64,000 nt of DNA from Lachnospiraceae bacterium (GTDB taxonomy: Bacteria; Bacillota; Clostridia; Lachnospirales; Lachnospiraceae), in NCBI GenBank assembly GCA_028692395.1, contig JAQUXP010000009.1, positions 1-64,000 of the forward strand, in the 5' to 3' direction. Below are positions 1-7,795 of the stretch, piece after piece. The position numbers and the translations under genes are program-made. Every line of letters starts with the position of its first letter. Within the stretch, counting starts at the first letter, position 1. The notes below the pieces were generated by a model. That model was not told the DNA's origin and did no database searches. It saw only the letters and a program-made list of their open reading frames with translations.

Positions 1-2
1 CA

Positions 3-176
3 GGACAGGCTGGTGCTATCAGACATGGTATCTCCAGAGCACTGCTTCAGGCAGATGCAGATTTCAGACCAGTACTGAAGAAAGCTGGATTCTTAACTCG
101 TGACCCAAGAATGAAGGAGAGAAAGAAGTACGGTCTCAAAGCCGCACGTCGCGCTCCGCAGTTCAGCAAGCGATAA
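3..176 (+). CDS. rpsI: 30S ribosomal protein S9, 3' part (start lies before the window)
   Basis: The first bases read in one open frame to a TAA at 174-176. The translation has the S9 C-terminus: [15 protein letters not shown], then the [16 protein letters not shown] stretch and the terminal FSKR. S9 sits in the small-subunit head, and its basic tail reaches the P-site tRNA. Only the last 57 codons are here. A strong intrinsic terminator follows 27 bases downstream, so this is the end of a ribosomal operon (usually rplM-rpsI). Identity is secure from the C-terminal signature. Confidence 0.96.
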   Translation, partial: GQAGAIRHGISRALLQADADFRPVLKKAGFLTRDPRMKERKKYGLKAARRAPQFSKR

Positions 177-202
177 TTCAAACAGAATTTCAAAGAATAC
201 AC

Positions 203-240
203 AAATCCCCGAAACGCTTATGTTTCGGGGATTTCTTTCT
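203..240 (+). terminator. Rho-independent terminator after rpsI
   Basis: A perfect 13-bp stem (203-215 with 222-234) closes a small loop and is followed by a T-rich tract. It ends the ribosomal operon before the variable region. Confidence 0.9.
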
Positions 241-330
241 ATCTCGATATTCTATCAGACACCACAGAAATGTGTGAAATTATTGCGGTAACAAACAAGT
301 AACTGACACGTAACTAACACATGAAACACT

Positions 331-365
331 GTCTTGTGCAAGACTTTTGATGTCTTGTGCAAGAC
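331..365. repeat. Two tandem copies of a 14-bp near-palindrome
   Basis: GTCTTGTGCAAGAC occurs at 331-344 and again at 352-365, a period of 21 bp (about two helical turns). Each copy is itself a palindrome except for its two central bases. The arrangement resembles a pair of operators on the same DNA face. No clear promoter or intact gene adjoins it, so the role is unknown. Confidence 0.7.
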
Positions 366-377
366 ACCATTTTCGAT

Positions 378-404
378 AAAAAGGACGAATCAATCGCCCT
401 TTTT
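378..404 (-). terminator. Possible terminator for minus-strand transcription
   Basis: An 11-base stem (404-394 with 388-378) has one position that is a G-U pair only when read on the minus strand. It is followed on that strand by five T residues. It overlaps the stop codon of the small minus-strand ORF at 390-584, so the two may belong together. Confidence 0.5.
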
Positions 405-584
405 ATTACAGTATTCAATGATACATGACCGGACATCCTTTTTCGTGCGACAATGGGATGAATGACCGTCAATGAAAATGACATTATAACCGTCGTGCAT
501 ATTTCCAATGATTCCGGAAATGACTTCTCTGTTTTTCTCTGCAATCTGCATCGTGTCGAACATTCCGCACTGGTCTTGTCTCAC
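390..584 (-). CDS. Small hypothetical protein or gene remnant (64 aa)
   Basis: I do not recognise this protein. Its C-terminal half (YNVIFIDGHSSH, then a charged stretch with two cysteines) reads like folded protein sequence, and its stop overlaps a hairpin that could terminate minus-strand transcription. I see no convincing ribosome binding site before the ATG, and the upstream sequence is interrupted by stops. It may therefore be the 3' end of a decayed gene, in keeping with the debris at 708-1333. Confidence 0.3.
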   Translation of the reverse strand: MRQDQCGMFDTMQIAEKNREVISGIIGNMHDGYNVIFIDGHSSHCRTKKDVRSCIIEYCNKKGD

Positions 585-707
585 AAGGTCTTGAAGATAC
601 GCAAGCGATAATCGACTATCAAAAACTCCGAAAAACCAATTGGACTTGCTGCCACGTATTAGACAGATGGCAGTAAACCATGCCGGTGGTAGGCATCCGT
701 GTAAACG

Positions 708-1333
708 ATGAATGATTTGGAACCAAATCCGAAGAATCCGCTGATAGCTGCGTTTTTCAGAACCATCGGATGGTCTGACCAGCTCGGCTCCGGTGTGAGG
801 AATTTGTATCGTTATACACTAGTTTATTCTGGAAAAGACCCTGTATTCCAGGAAGGTGATGTATTCCGTATCATAGTTCCGCTGGACGATATGTTGATCG
901 GCCAGCAGTTTACCTGCATTTGTCAAAAATCCATCCTTATTTGCCAGCCCGAAAGAAATATAATCGGATGGCTCAAAGTGAAGCCCGGTTCGTTCCAGAT
1001 AGGTGGCCTCCAAAAGTGTAAAGCTGTAATCTGATTTTTTTGCATCTGTGACTAAAGCATCAAAGGAACGATTTGTGCCTTTTAAGATCAGTTCATTTAC
1101 CACATAATCCGGGGCAACAATGCTTTCGTTTCCTACGCGAATGTAGGCTTCCATGATGCCGTCTGCTTTGTAGTAGTAAGGCGTGGAACGACCGGAAGCT
1201 ACGGAAAGCTCCAGAATATTTTTTCCTTCTTCCTATTATATAACATATACAAGATGGCACCATTGACACCATTTCTGACACCATTGGCACCGATGCAGAA
1301 AAGATACTTGCGAAGCAGGACATATTCCCGTAA
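708..1333. pseudogene. Scrambled remnant of an AlbA_2/COG2865-type ATP-binding regulator
   Basis: Two fragments of one family lie head to head. On the plus strand, 708 to about 891 encodes a late part of the protein (NPLIAAFFRTIGWSDQLGSG, then a RNLYRY motif). On the minus strand, about 1235 down to 892 encodes an earlier part (ILELSVASGRSTPYYYKADG, AYIRVGNES, then NELILKGTNRSFDALVT). The middle is missing and the two meet near 891/892, consistent with an inversion and deletion inside one gene. A third plus-strand piece (about 1244-1333) carries the DTISDTI-type repeats seen in linkers of such proteins. Family assignment is from recalled signatures. No intact product is possible. Confidence 0.6.
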
Positions 1334-1446
1334 AAAGGAGTGTGTCCTATTTTTTGATTTTACAGCAGATCTTTATGTTCCCTCATAAAATGCCGCCCTT
1401 CAAGGTACAGGATTCCCTGTATGGAATGGAAAAAGTGGTTGAAAAA

Positions 1447-1472
1447 ATTCGTCAAAACGAATAGAATATAAT
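1447..1472 (+). promoter_or_regulatory. Palindrome and -10 box before the methyltransferase gene
   Basis: ATTCGT-CAAA-ACGAAT (1447-1462) is a perfect 6-bp inverted repeat just upstream of a TATAAT box (1467-1472). No good -35 is found at standard spacing. The palindrome covers the place where polymerase would bind, so a repressor there would block transcription. The methyltransferase itself has an N-terminal helix-turn-helix-like segment and is a candidate binder. Confidence 0.45.
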
Positions 1473-1491
1473 ATGAGCGAAGGGAGTAAAT

Positions 1492-2928
1492 ATGGAAAAC
1501 TATGTATCGGTTTTAGAAATGTCTGAAAGGTGGGACATAACACCCAGAAGAATTCAAATATTATGTAACGAGAATAGAATCAGTGGGGCTGTTAAGCAAA
1601 GTGGTGTATGGCATATTCCATATGGAACAAAAAAACCAGAGAGAAATAAAGCAGGAAAAAAGAATGAGATAACTTCAAACCAATTAAATGTTTTATCGCT
1701 TTTTTCCGGGTGCGGTGGCATGGATCTGGGGTTTGAGGGGAATTTTCAAGTACTAAAAAGGTCGGTCAATACGAAGATAAATCATGACTGGAAATGCAAA
1801 AAGATCGACAGTAACTGGATAAAGCTTCCAAAGACAAGATTTCATACAGTGTTTGCAAATGATATAAAACCAGAGGCAAAGTCAGCATGGATTAACTATT
1901 TTAGAAAAAAAGGGATAGATGAATCAAATTACTATTTAGATAGTATTGTTGATTTGGTTAAGATACAAAAGGAAAATAAGGTGAATATTTTCCCGAACAA
2001 TGTTGATGTGGTGATTGGCGGATTCCCATGCCAGGATTTTTCAGTTTCAGGAAAAAGAATGGGTTTTGAATCGGACAAAGGACATAACGGAAAAAAAATA
2101 AGTGTTGATAACCCAACGGCAAACAATCGTGGTCAATTATATATGTGGATGCGAGAGACAATTGCAATTACACAACCGAAAATATTTGTTGCTGAGAATG
2201 TGAAAGGACTAACCAATCTAGAAGATGCAAAGGAGGTTATAGAAAGAGATTTTGCATCCGTTTGCCATGGAGGATATTTAGTTGTGGCAGCACAGGTGTT
2301 AAATGCAGCAAGATATGGTGTGCCTCAAGGACGGGAACGTGTTATATTTATTGGATTTAAAAAGTCTGCATTGACAGATACAGCAAGGAAGGAACTAAAA
2401 AAGAAAAATATTTCACAGGAATACAATCCGTATCCTACACCAACGCATTGGATTCCAGGAGAATCGGCAGACGATGACAGAGAAAAGTATGTTTCAGTGC
2501 AGGAAGCCTTTACGGGCTTAGAGGAGCCGGAAAAAACGAAGGATATTTGTCAACAAAAGTATTCTCATGCCAAATTCATGGGAAAACATTGTCAGGGACA
2601 ACAGGAAGTGAAATTAGATGGAATTGCACCTACGATTCGATCGGAGCACCATGGAAACATTGAGTTCAGAAGATTGTCAAAAGAAAATGGTGGAAAGCAT
2701 GAACAGGAATTAGAACAGGGATTGCGTGAGAGAAGATTAACAATAAGGGAATGTGCCCGAATTCAAACATTTCCAGATGACTATGAGTTTATTATTCCTA
2801 AAAAGGGAGAAAACAGGCCGGTATCGGCATCAGAGGCATACAAAATAATAGGTAATGCGGTTCCACCGTTATTGGGGTACAATATCGCTAAAAGACTGGA
2901 ACATAATTGGGAGTTGTATTTCGGATAA
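1492..2928 (+). CDS. DNA (cytosine-5-)-methyltransferase with N-terminal HTH-like domain
   Basis: This 478-residue enzyme would transfer a methyl group from S-adenosylmethionine to C5 of cytosine in a specific DNA site. Visible C5-MTase motifs are LFSGCGG (motif I, about residues 70-76), GGFPCQDFS with catalytic Cys180 (motif IV), AENVKGL (VI), QGRERVIFIG (VIII), the RRLTIRECARIQTFPDDY block (IX) and IIGNAVPPLLG (X). Residues 1-45 come before the catalytic domain and look like a MerR/DUF-style helix-turn-helix, which may read its own promoter. The ATG has an AAGGGAG ribosome binding site five bases away. A probable nuclease gene follows 24 bp later, so a type II restriction-modification pair is likely. 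The AT-rich codon use and flanking debris suggest acquired DNA. The recognition site cannot be read from sequence. Confidence 0.93.
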   Translation: MENYVSVLEMSERWDITPRRIQILCNENRISGAVKQSGVWHIPYGTKKPERNKAGKKNEITSNQLNVLSLFSGCGGMDLGFEGNFQVLKRSVNTKINHDWKCKKIDSNWIKLPKTRFHTVFANDIKPEAKSAWINYFRKKGIDESNYYLDSIVDLVKIQKENKVNIFPNNVDVVIGGFPCQDFSVSGKRMGFESDKGHNGKKISVDNPTANNRGQLYMWMRETIAITQPKIFVAENVKGLTNLEDAKEVIERDFASVCHGGYLVVAAQVLNAARYGVPQGRERVIFIGFKKSALTDTARKELKKKNISQEYNPYPTPTHWIPGESADDDREKYVSVQEAFTGLEEPEKTKDICQQKYSHAKFMGKHCQGQQEVKLDGIAPTIRSEHHGNIEFRRLSKENGGKHEQELEQGLRERRLTIRECARIQTFPDDYEFIIPKKGENRPVSASEAYKIIGNAVPPLLGYNIAKRLEHNWELYFG

Positions 2929-2952
2929 GATCAAGCATGATTGGGAGATTTT

Positions 2953-4020
2953 ATGGCAGAAGAAAAATTGTTAGCATACATAGAAAAGCTGTATGAGACA
3001 GCGAAGAAGATTGAGAAAAAATTGCAGAGGGAATCAATTGGAAGCAAAGAAGTAAAAAAGCTATCAGGTACGGATTTTGAAGATATCGTGTATGACAGTT
3101 TGTTGGAAACCGGATTTGAGAAAGAGGAAATCACTCATAGTGCTCAAAAATTTCCGGATTTTATCATTGAGGATCCGGAAGAGGGATATAAAATTGGAGT
3201 AGAGGTGAAAAAAACAGATGCCGCCAGGTGGGAAGTGATTGGTGGAAGTATATATGAAAGCCTGAAAAACGATATAGAAGATACCTATGTTTTGATGGCA
3301 AAGCTGGGAGGGGATAAGCCGGAAGTAAGACTTAAAAAATATGAGGAATGTATAGCAGATTTGAAGGTTACTCATAGTCCAAGATTTTATCTTAATCTTA
3401 ATCTGGAAGAAGGGGAGGATTACCTTACCCAAAATGATGCGAAAGACCTGCTGGAATTATCTGGAGATGAGCTAAATAGAAAAATCAGGCAATTGTTAAG
3501 AACACAAAAATCTACATGGTGGAGTGAAGGTGAAACCATTGCGTTTTCAGATTTGACAAAGGAAGAAAAAGGAAGCTATCTGAATGAAGGTATTGCATTA
3601 TTCCCGGAAGTATTTAACAGCAATTATCAGAAATTTACGCCATGGTTAGTATATAGCTGTTTTGTCTGGTGCGGTAATGTGAGAGATATTTTTTCAGCAG
3701 GAGGAAATGTTTTTGATGAAGAGCTGCATATATACATTTCCGCAATTATGAATCGAACACTGGAGAATATCGAAAGTATTCGGCGAAGAATAATAGAAAT
3801 GACGGAAGAAGAACAGTTGAAATTTTGGGGGAGGGCGACAAATAATAGGGATGAAAGATTGGGTAACTGGCTGGAGCTGGTAAAAGGTAATTTGAAATGT
3901 TCTTCGGATCTAATTAAGAATAACAAGACACTTTTACTTTATGAAAATTATGGCGGTGAAAAAATAAGCGCATCCGTAAAAAGCAAGTTTATGAGCAGAC
4001 TAAGCTGTAAAATGATGTAG
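2953..4020 (+). CDS. Probable restriction endonuclease partner (PD-(D/E)XK fold)
   Basis: The 355-residue product has a coiled, lysine-rich N-terminus. A nuclease-like core follows: GTDFEDIVYDSLLETGFE, then FPDF with Asp69, then GVEVKKTD with Glu84 and Lys86. D-X14-E-X-K is the PD-(D/E)XK catalytic pattern used by many restriction enzymes. The remaining 250 residues match no family I recognise. The gene directly follows the cytosine methyltransferase in the same direction, which is the main support for a restriction role. I chose ATG 2953 over TTG 2941 because TTGGGAG lies six bases upstream of it. It could instead be a Mrr-like or methyl-directed nuclease. Confidence 0.6.
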   Translation: MAEEKLLAYIEKLYETAKKIEKKLQRESIGSKEVKKLSGTDFEDIVYDSLLETGFEKEEITHSAQKFPDFIIEDPEEGYKIGVEVKKTDAARWEVIGGSIYESLKNDIEDTYVLMAKLGGDKPEVRLKKYEECIADLKVTHSPRFYLNLNLEEGEDYLTQNDAKDLLELSGDELNRKIRQLLRTQKSTWWSEGETIAFSDLTKEEKGSYLNEGIALFPEVFNSNYQKFTPWLVYSCFVWCGNVRDIFSAGGNVFDEELHIYISAIMNRTLENIESIRRRIIEMTEEEQLKFWGRATNNRDERLGNWLELVKGNLKCSSDLIKNNKTLLLYENYGGEKISASVKSKFMSRLSCKMM

Positions 4021-4083
4021 TAGTACATCGTAATTCCTGTGAGAAGAATGAAAAGGGAAAATTCACAAAATATCCTGAAAAAG

Positions 4084-4112
4084 ATGCCTTTTTCAGAAAA
4101 ATACGTTATAAT
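4084..4112 (+). promoter_or_regulatory. Likely promoter of the LURP-one-like gene
   Basis: A weak -35 (ATGCCT, 4084-4089) and a perfect TATAAT (4107-4112) are separated by 17 bp. A second TATAAT (4138-4143) abuts the ribosome binding site and is too close to the start to serve. Confidence 0.45.
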
Positions 4113-4155
4113 TAGATTAACTAAATGATAGCCAATGTATAATGGAGGAACAGAG

Positions 4156-4671
4156 ATGAAGATTTTTATGAGAAGCAAGATTGTAAGCCTGAAACACGAA
4201 ATTGATGTTACGGATGAGAATCGGAAAAAGATCTATGAGGTAACAAGCCGATTTATCTCCATCCATGATAAGACAGTTCTGGTAAACACTCAGACGGATA
4301 AGGTGGTTGCGGAGATTCATAGAAAACCAATTTCTATCCATGAAGTTTATTACGTAGATATGGCAGATGGAACAAAATTTGAATTTAGCAGCCAGCTGTT
4401 CAAGATTATCCACGAGGAGATCGACATCAAGGGATTGAACTGGATGATCTCCGGTAATCTTCTGCAGCATGATTTTGATGTGCTGGATGAGACTGGTTCT
4501 GTCGTGGCTTCTTCTCATAAAAAATGGGTATCTCTCCATGAAGCATATGAGATAGAGGTTATGGATGAAGCACGTCTGGATATCATTGTAGCGATTTATG
4601 CTGTTCTGGACCATATCATTGCAACCAGAGAGAGTAATGCAGCCGACGGTGTAATAAATACAGACAATTAA
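4156..4671 (+). CDS. LURP-one-related / Tubby-like beta-barrel protein
   Basis: The 171-residue protein consists of alternating beta-strand stretches: KIFMRSKIVSLKHEIDV, DENRKKIYEV, repeated SIHE/SLHE motifs, and DFDVLDETGSVVASSHKKW. This is the pattern of the LURP-one (DUF567/YxjI) family, whose fold resembles the Tubby C-terminal domain and whose biochemical role in bacteria is unknown. No signal peptide or membrane segment is seen. I chose ATG 4156, which has GGAGG eight bases upstream, over ATG 4135, which would leave no ribosome binding site. It appears monocistronic, with its own promoter. The next gene also has its own promoter. Confidence 0.7.
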   Translation: MKIFMRSKIVSLKHEIDVTDENRKKIYEVTSRFISIHDKTVLVNTQTDKVVAEIHRKPISIHEVYYVDMADGTKFEFSSQLFKIIHEEIDIKGLNWMISGNLLQHDFDVLDETGSVVASSHKKWVSLHEAYEIEVMDEARLDIIVAIYAVLDHIIATRESNAADGVINTDN

Positions 4672-4680
4672 GTGAAAAAA

Positions 4681-4709
4681 TTGCCTTTCTAACTGTTTAC
4701 GTGTATAAT
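4681..4709 (+). promoter_or_regulatory. Promoter of the YdcF-like gene
   Basis: TTGCCT (4681-4686) and TATAAT (4704-4709) are separated by exactly 17 bp. AAGGAGG at 4734-4740 precedes the ATG at 4751. Confidence 0.6.
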
Positions 4710-4750
4710 GTATAGTATTTACGTTAGATGGCGAAGGAGGAAATTTTTTC

Positions 4751-5764
4751 ATGATACAGTTAATTATAGGACTTGTTCTTTTGGCAGCGTTTGCTGTGTG
4801 TGTGCGGAGGGATCCACGAAGATTTGTGAATGCATTGCTGCTGATTGCTTCGGCATTGTTCCTCTTCTATGGTGTTGCCTCGCTGACTCAGAATATTGGA
4901 TGGCTGCAGACGCTGCTCCTGGCATTTTGCTATGGGCTTATGCCGCTGGTAACCCTGATTTTTATTCTGCTGTTGTTTTATGACAGGTTTGTGATGATAA
5001 AAAAAGAGGGAAAATCCCTTAAAAATCTGCTGTCTGCTATTTTTGCCTTATGTCTTTTGACAGGGATTATTATTTCCTTTCTGCTTATTTGCGGAATATT
5101 TGAGAAAAGCATGGCATTAGATTTATTTGCATGGCTGATTTTCATGCTTTGTGCATATTTCAGCCTGAGCTTTGTGGCTCTTATGGTGTATGCTCAGATC
5201 TATATGCTGCTGCCCAAAAAGCTGGATTGTGATTATATCATCATCCATGGCTGCGGCCTTTCGAATGGCTGCAGGGTTACCCCACTGCTGCGGGGACGAA
5301 TCGATAAAGCGGTAGAAATCTATGAAAAATCCGGGCATCACGGCAAGCTGGTGCTGTCTGGCGGGCAGGGAAGGGATGAGAAAATCTCGGAAGCCAAAGC
5401 GATGGAGAATTATCTCAGGGAACAGGGCTACACGGAAGAAGATTTTATCCTGGAGGATCGGTCCACCACTACCTATGAAAATCTGAAAAATGTCAGAGAT
5501 ATGCTGGACACCCCGGACAGCAAAAAGAAGTATCTGTTTGTCACCAACAACTATCATGTATTTCGTACCAGTATCTTTGCCAGAAAGCTGGGAATGAGGG
5601 CAGAAGGAGTTGGCTGTCACACGGCATTATACTATTGGCCCAGTGCCTTTATCCGGGAATATATTGCCATACAGGTGCGATATAAGTGGATTGCAATTGC
5701 AGTTGCCATATTATGGGCACTCCTGGCGATTAATTCGGTAGGTTCGATTCTATTAGGAAGATAA
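4751..5764 (+). CDS. YdcF/SanA/ElyC-like membrane protein (DUF218)
   Basis: The 337-residue protein has about five hydrophobic segments in residues 1-150, then a DUF218 domain, then one last membrane segment near the C-terminus (VRYKWIAIAVAILWALLAIN). The DUF218 signature is clear: DYIIIHGCGL, RGRIDKAVEIY, KLVLSGGQG, EAKAMENYL, EDRSTTTYENL and VTNNYHVFRT. In other bacteria relatives affect envelope integrity or antibiotic and cell-wall precursor handling (SanA, ElyC). The enzymatic reaction is not settled. The membrane-plus-DUF218 architecture is typical of Firmicutes. A membrane phosphoesterase-like gene follows, so both may act on the envelope. Confidence 0.8.
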   Translation: MIQLIIGLVLLAAFAVCVRRDPRRFVNALLLIASALFLFYGVASLTQNIGWLQTLLLAFCYGLMPLVTLIFILLLFYDRFVMIKKEGKSLKNLLSAIFALCLLTGIIISFLLICGIFEKSMALDLFAWLIFMLCAYFSLSFVALMVYAQIYMLLPKKLDCDYIIIHGCGLSNGCRVTPLLRGRIDKAVEIYEKSGHHGKLVLSGGQGRDEKISEAKAMENYLREQGYTEEDFILEDRSTTTYENLKNVRDMLDTPDSKKKYLFVTNNYHVFRTSIFARKLGMRAEGVGCHTALYYWPSAFIREYIAIQVRYKWIAIAVAILWALLAINSVGSILLGR

Positions 5765-5792
5765 CCCTTAGCAAGACGGTATATCCTGGTAA

Positions 5793-5817
5793 ATATAAGA
5801 GCATAATACTCTTATAT
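5793..5817 (+). promoter_or_regulatory. Hairpin overlapping the start codon of the next gene
   Basis: A perfect 9-bp inverted repeat (5793-5801 with 5809-5817, loop of 7) covers the first two bases of the ATG at 5816. No Shine-Dalgarno sequence is visible before that ATG. If transcribed, the stem would hide the start codon. Confidence 0.5.
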
Positions 5818-6991
5818 GAGAACAATTTTTGAAAAACAAAAGGAACACAATCGAAAGCAGCAGAAAGGGCCATTCCTCTTCCTTATGCTGCTTCTTTTGG
5901 CGCTATACCATGTGATGTGCATGGATCGTTTTTTTCTAATGCCCTATATTCATACGGTGTCGAGGGTGGAAAAGCAACAGGATCGGATCATTTATCAGGA
6001 AGCTTTGGGGGTCTATACGATCACTACCGAAAAGGAAAGCTTTAAGCTTCTGCAGCTTACGGATATTCATCTTGGCGGAAGCCTGCTCTCACGGTCCCAG
6101 GATCTGAAAGCCCTGAAAGCCTGCTACACACTGATCTGCCACACCAGGCCGGATCTGGTGGTGATCACCGGAGACCTGGTATTTCCCACGGGAGTCAAGT
6201 CATTTTCCCTGAATAATGGCGCACCGCTGGTACAATTTGCCGCATTTATGAGAAATACAGGGATTCCCTGGGTTTTCGCCTATGGAAACCATGACACAGA
6301 ACGTGTGGCTACACTGGATGCCAGGGAATTTGATTCGCTGATGAAGACGCTGTCCTGTGCAAATCCGGGAAGCCTTTTGTATCCTGACATTCAGCCGGAT
6401 ATATCTGGAAGAAACAATCAGATGATTGAGATTAGAAACACAGACGGAGCACTGCGTCAGGCACTGTTTCTCCTGGATTCCAACGCTTACCGAAACAGAG
6501 CAGATGGGGGCAAAGGATACGACTATATCCATGATGATCAGGTTGCCTGGTACCAAAAGACGGTGACAGCTCTTTCCGAAAAAGAGGGATATACCATACC
6601 CTCCATGGCATTTTTTCATATTCCCTTAAGAGAATATAAGGAAGCAGATGAGCGGTACAGGCAGGGAAGTGACCAGGTTCAGTATTATTACGGGGTTCTG
6701 GGGGAGAAGATGTCTGGCAGGATCTGCTGCTCCAGAGAGAAGAGCCGATTTTTTGACACGGCGGTGGAGCTTGGAAGTACAAAAGCCATGTTCTGCGGGC
6801 ACGACCACTACAACAATCAGTCACTGGAGTACAAGGGTATAAGACTTACCTATGGCTACAGCATCGACTATCTGGCCATGCCGGGCATCGAGAGGGATAC
6901 CGCTCAAAGAGGCGCAACGCTGATTACCATTGCGCCGGGAGGGGAGTTTCAGATTGTCCCCTGCAGGCTTAGTGATCTTGCCCGAAAATAA
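5816..6991 (+). CDS. Membrane-anchored calcineurin-like metallophosphoesterase
   Basis: The 391-residue protein has a basic N-terminus and one hydrophobic segment (about residues 21-40), then an outward-facing metallophosphoesterase domain. Metal-binding motifs appear in the family order: QLTDIHLGG, ITGDLVF, YGNHDTE, AFFHIPL and CGHDHYNN. The family hydrolyses phosphomonoesters or phosphodiesters with two metal ions, and the substrate cannot be told. It lies 51 bp after the YdcF-like gene. The annotated ATG is odd because it has no ribosome binding site and lies in a hairpin. An internal ATG in the membrane segment is the only nearby alternative and would remove the anchor's basic flank, so I keep the long form. 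Confidence 0.85.
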   Translation: MRTIFEKQKEHNRKQQKGPFLFLMLLLLALYHVMCMDRFFLMPYIHTVSRVEKQQDRIIYQEALGVYTITTEKESFKLLQLTDIHLGGSLLSRSQDLKALKACYTLICHTRPDLVVITGDLVFPTGVKSFSLNNGAPLVQFAAFMRNTGIPWVFAYGNHDTERVATLDAREFDSLMKTLSCANPGSLLYPDIQPDISGRNNQMIEIRNTDGALRQALFLLDSNAYRNRADGGKGYDYIHDDQVAWYQKTVTALSEKEGYTIPSMAFFHIPLREYKEADERYRQGSDQVQYYYGVLGEKMSGRICCSREKSRFFDTAVELGSTKAMFCGHDHYNNQSLEYKGIRLTYGYSIDYLAMPGIERDTAQRGATLITIAPGGEFQIVPCRLSDLARK

Positions 6992-7065
6992 CAGATTCAG
7001 CAGTTTTGACGTAAGAAATGAGTATACAGCAGATAAAAATGGAAGGAACTATCGAGGAAGAAGCC

Positions 7066-7722
7066 ATGGAACGAAAGAAAAGCGAATTTGTATCCAATTA
7101 TGAAATTGCAAAACAGAAGACGCAGAAGGAATTCTTAAAGTACGATCAGGAGGAAATGATCCAAAAGTGGAACCTGGAAGCGGATCCGAATTTTATTTAC
7201 ATGAATTTTGTTGGAAGTGATTACCGGCTTGACAGGAACACGGGAAATGTGCAGGGAACGAACAATCAGTTTCTGGATACCTGGGAAGCAGATTATGAGG
7301 AGACACTCACTCTTTATGATCTGCTTTGCTATGCCAAAAAGGATGCTGCGCTGTCCGGATCCTACGTGCCCATGCAAAATCTTTCTGCGGTTCGTAATGC
7401 TTCCTCCTATGCAGGGGAAGGATTCTTTAAGGCGCAGGAGGATTTTCTGGATCACAGGGAGGTGCAGCTGGCCCGGGCCTGCGAAGCACTTCATGGAGTC
7501 AGGGAGGGAAAAGGAGATGTGTCATACCGGATTCCTGTCTTTGATAAGCTCTCCATGATTCTGCAGTTCTGGAATTCAGATGAGGAATTCCCGGCCAGCC
7601 TGCAGATCTACTGCGACAGCAATATCGTGGCATATATGCACTTTGAGACGCTCTGGTATCTGGCTTCACATGTGCTTGGACGGATAAAAATTATAGTAAA
7701 TAATCAGGATAATATATTGTAA
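7066..7722 (+). CDS. DUF3786-like protein of unknown function
   Basis: The 218-residue soluble protein has the layout I associate with DUF3786. An N-terminal helix (EFLKYDQEEMIQKWNLEAD) is followed by the FIYMNFVGSDYRLDR strand pair, the YEETLTLYDLLCYAKKD segment and a C-terminal strand-rich region ending in ETLWYLASHVLGRIK. Some family members occur near corrinoid and Fe-S proteins, but nothing here points to a function. I prefer ATG 7066, with GAGGAAG five bases upstream. ATG 7018 would add 16 residues but has no ribosome binding site. The MATE gene downstream has its own promoter. Confidence 0.6.
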   Translation: MERKKSEFVSNYEIAKQKTQKEFLKYDQEEMIQKWNLEADPNFIYMNFVGSDYRLDRNTGNVQGTNNQFLDTWEADYEETLTLYDLLCYAKKDAALSGSYVPMQNLSAVRNASSYAGEGFFKAQEDFLDHREVQLARACEALHGVREGKGDVSYRIPVFDKLSMILQFWNSDEEFPASLQIYCDSNIVAYMHFETLWYLASHVLGRIKIIVNNQDNIL

Positions 7723-7745
7723 ATAGCTTCGCAGGTGGCTATAAT
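7717..7745 (+). promoter_or_regulatory. Promoter of the MATE exporter gene
   Basis: TTGTAA (7717-7722) and TATAAT (7740-7745) are 17 bp apart. The -35 box overlaps the stop codon of the preceding gene. Transcription would begin near 7752, which argues that the exporter starts at ATG 7796 rather than 7754. Confidence 0.6.
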
Positions 7746-7795
7746 GGTCACAAATGTTTTATACAAAAGAAAGATTGGTAGGAAAAGTATCTATT

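Noticed and set aside
819-1154. Minus-strand 111-residue ORF as an intact gene
   Set aside because: It begins and ends inside a conserved family sequence, the frame continues upstream to a stop without a start, and the rest of the protein lies inverted beside it. It is part of a pseudogene.
4135-4155. Upstream ATG for the LURP-one-like gene
   Set aside because: The GGAGG ribosome binding site lies after this ATG, so translation should start at 4156.
7754-7795. Upstream ATG for the MATE exporter
   Set aside because: The matched promoter places the transcript start next to it, leaving no room for ribosome binding; ATG 7796 is more likely.
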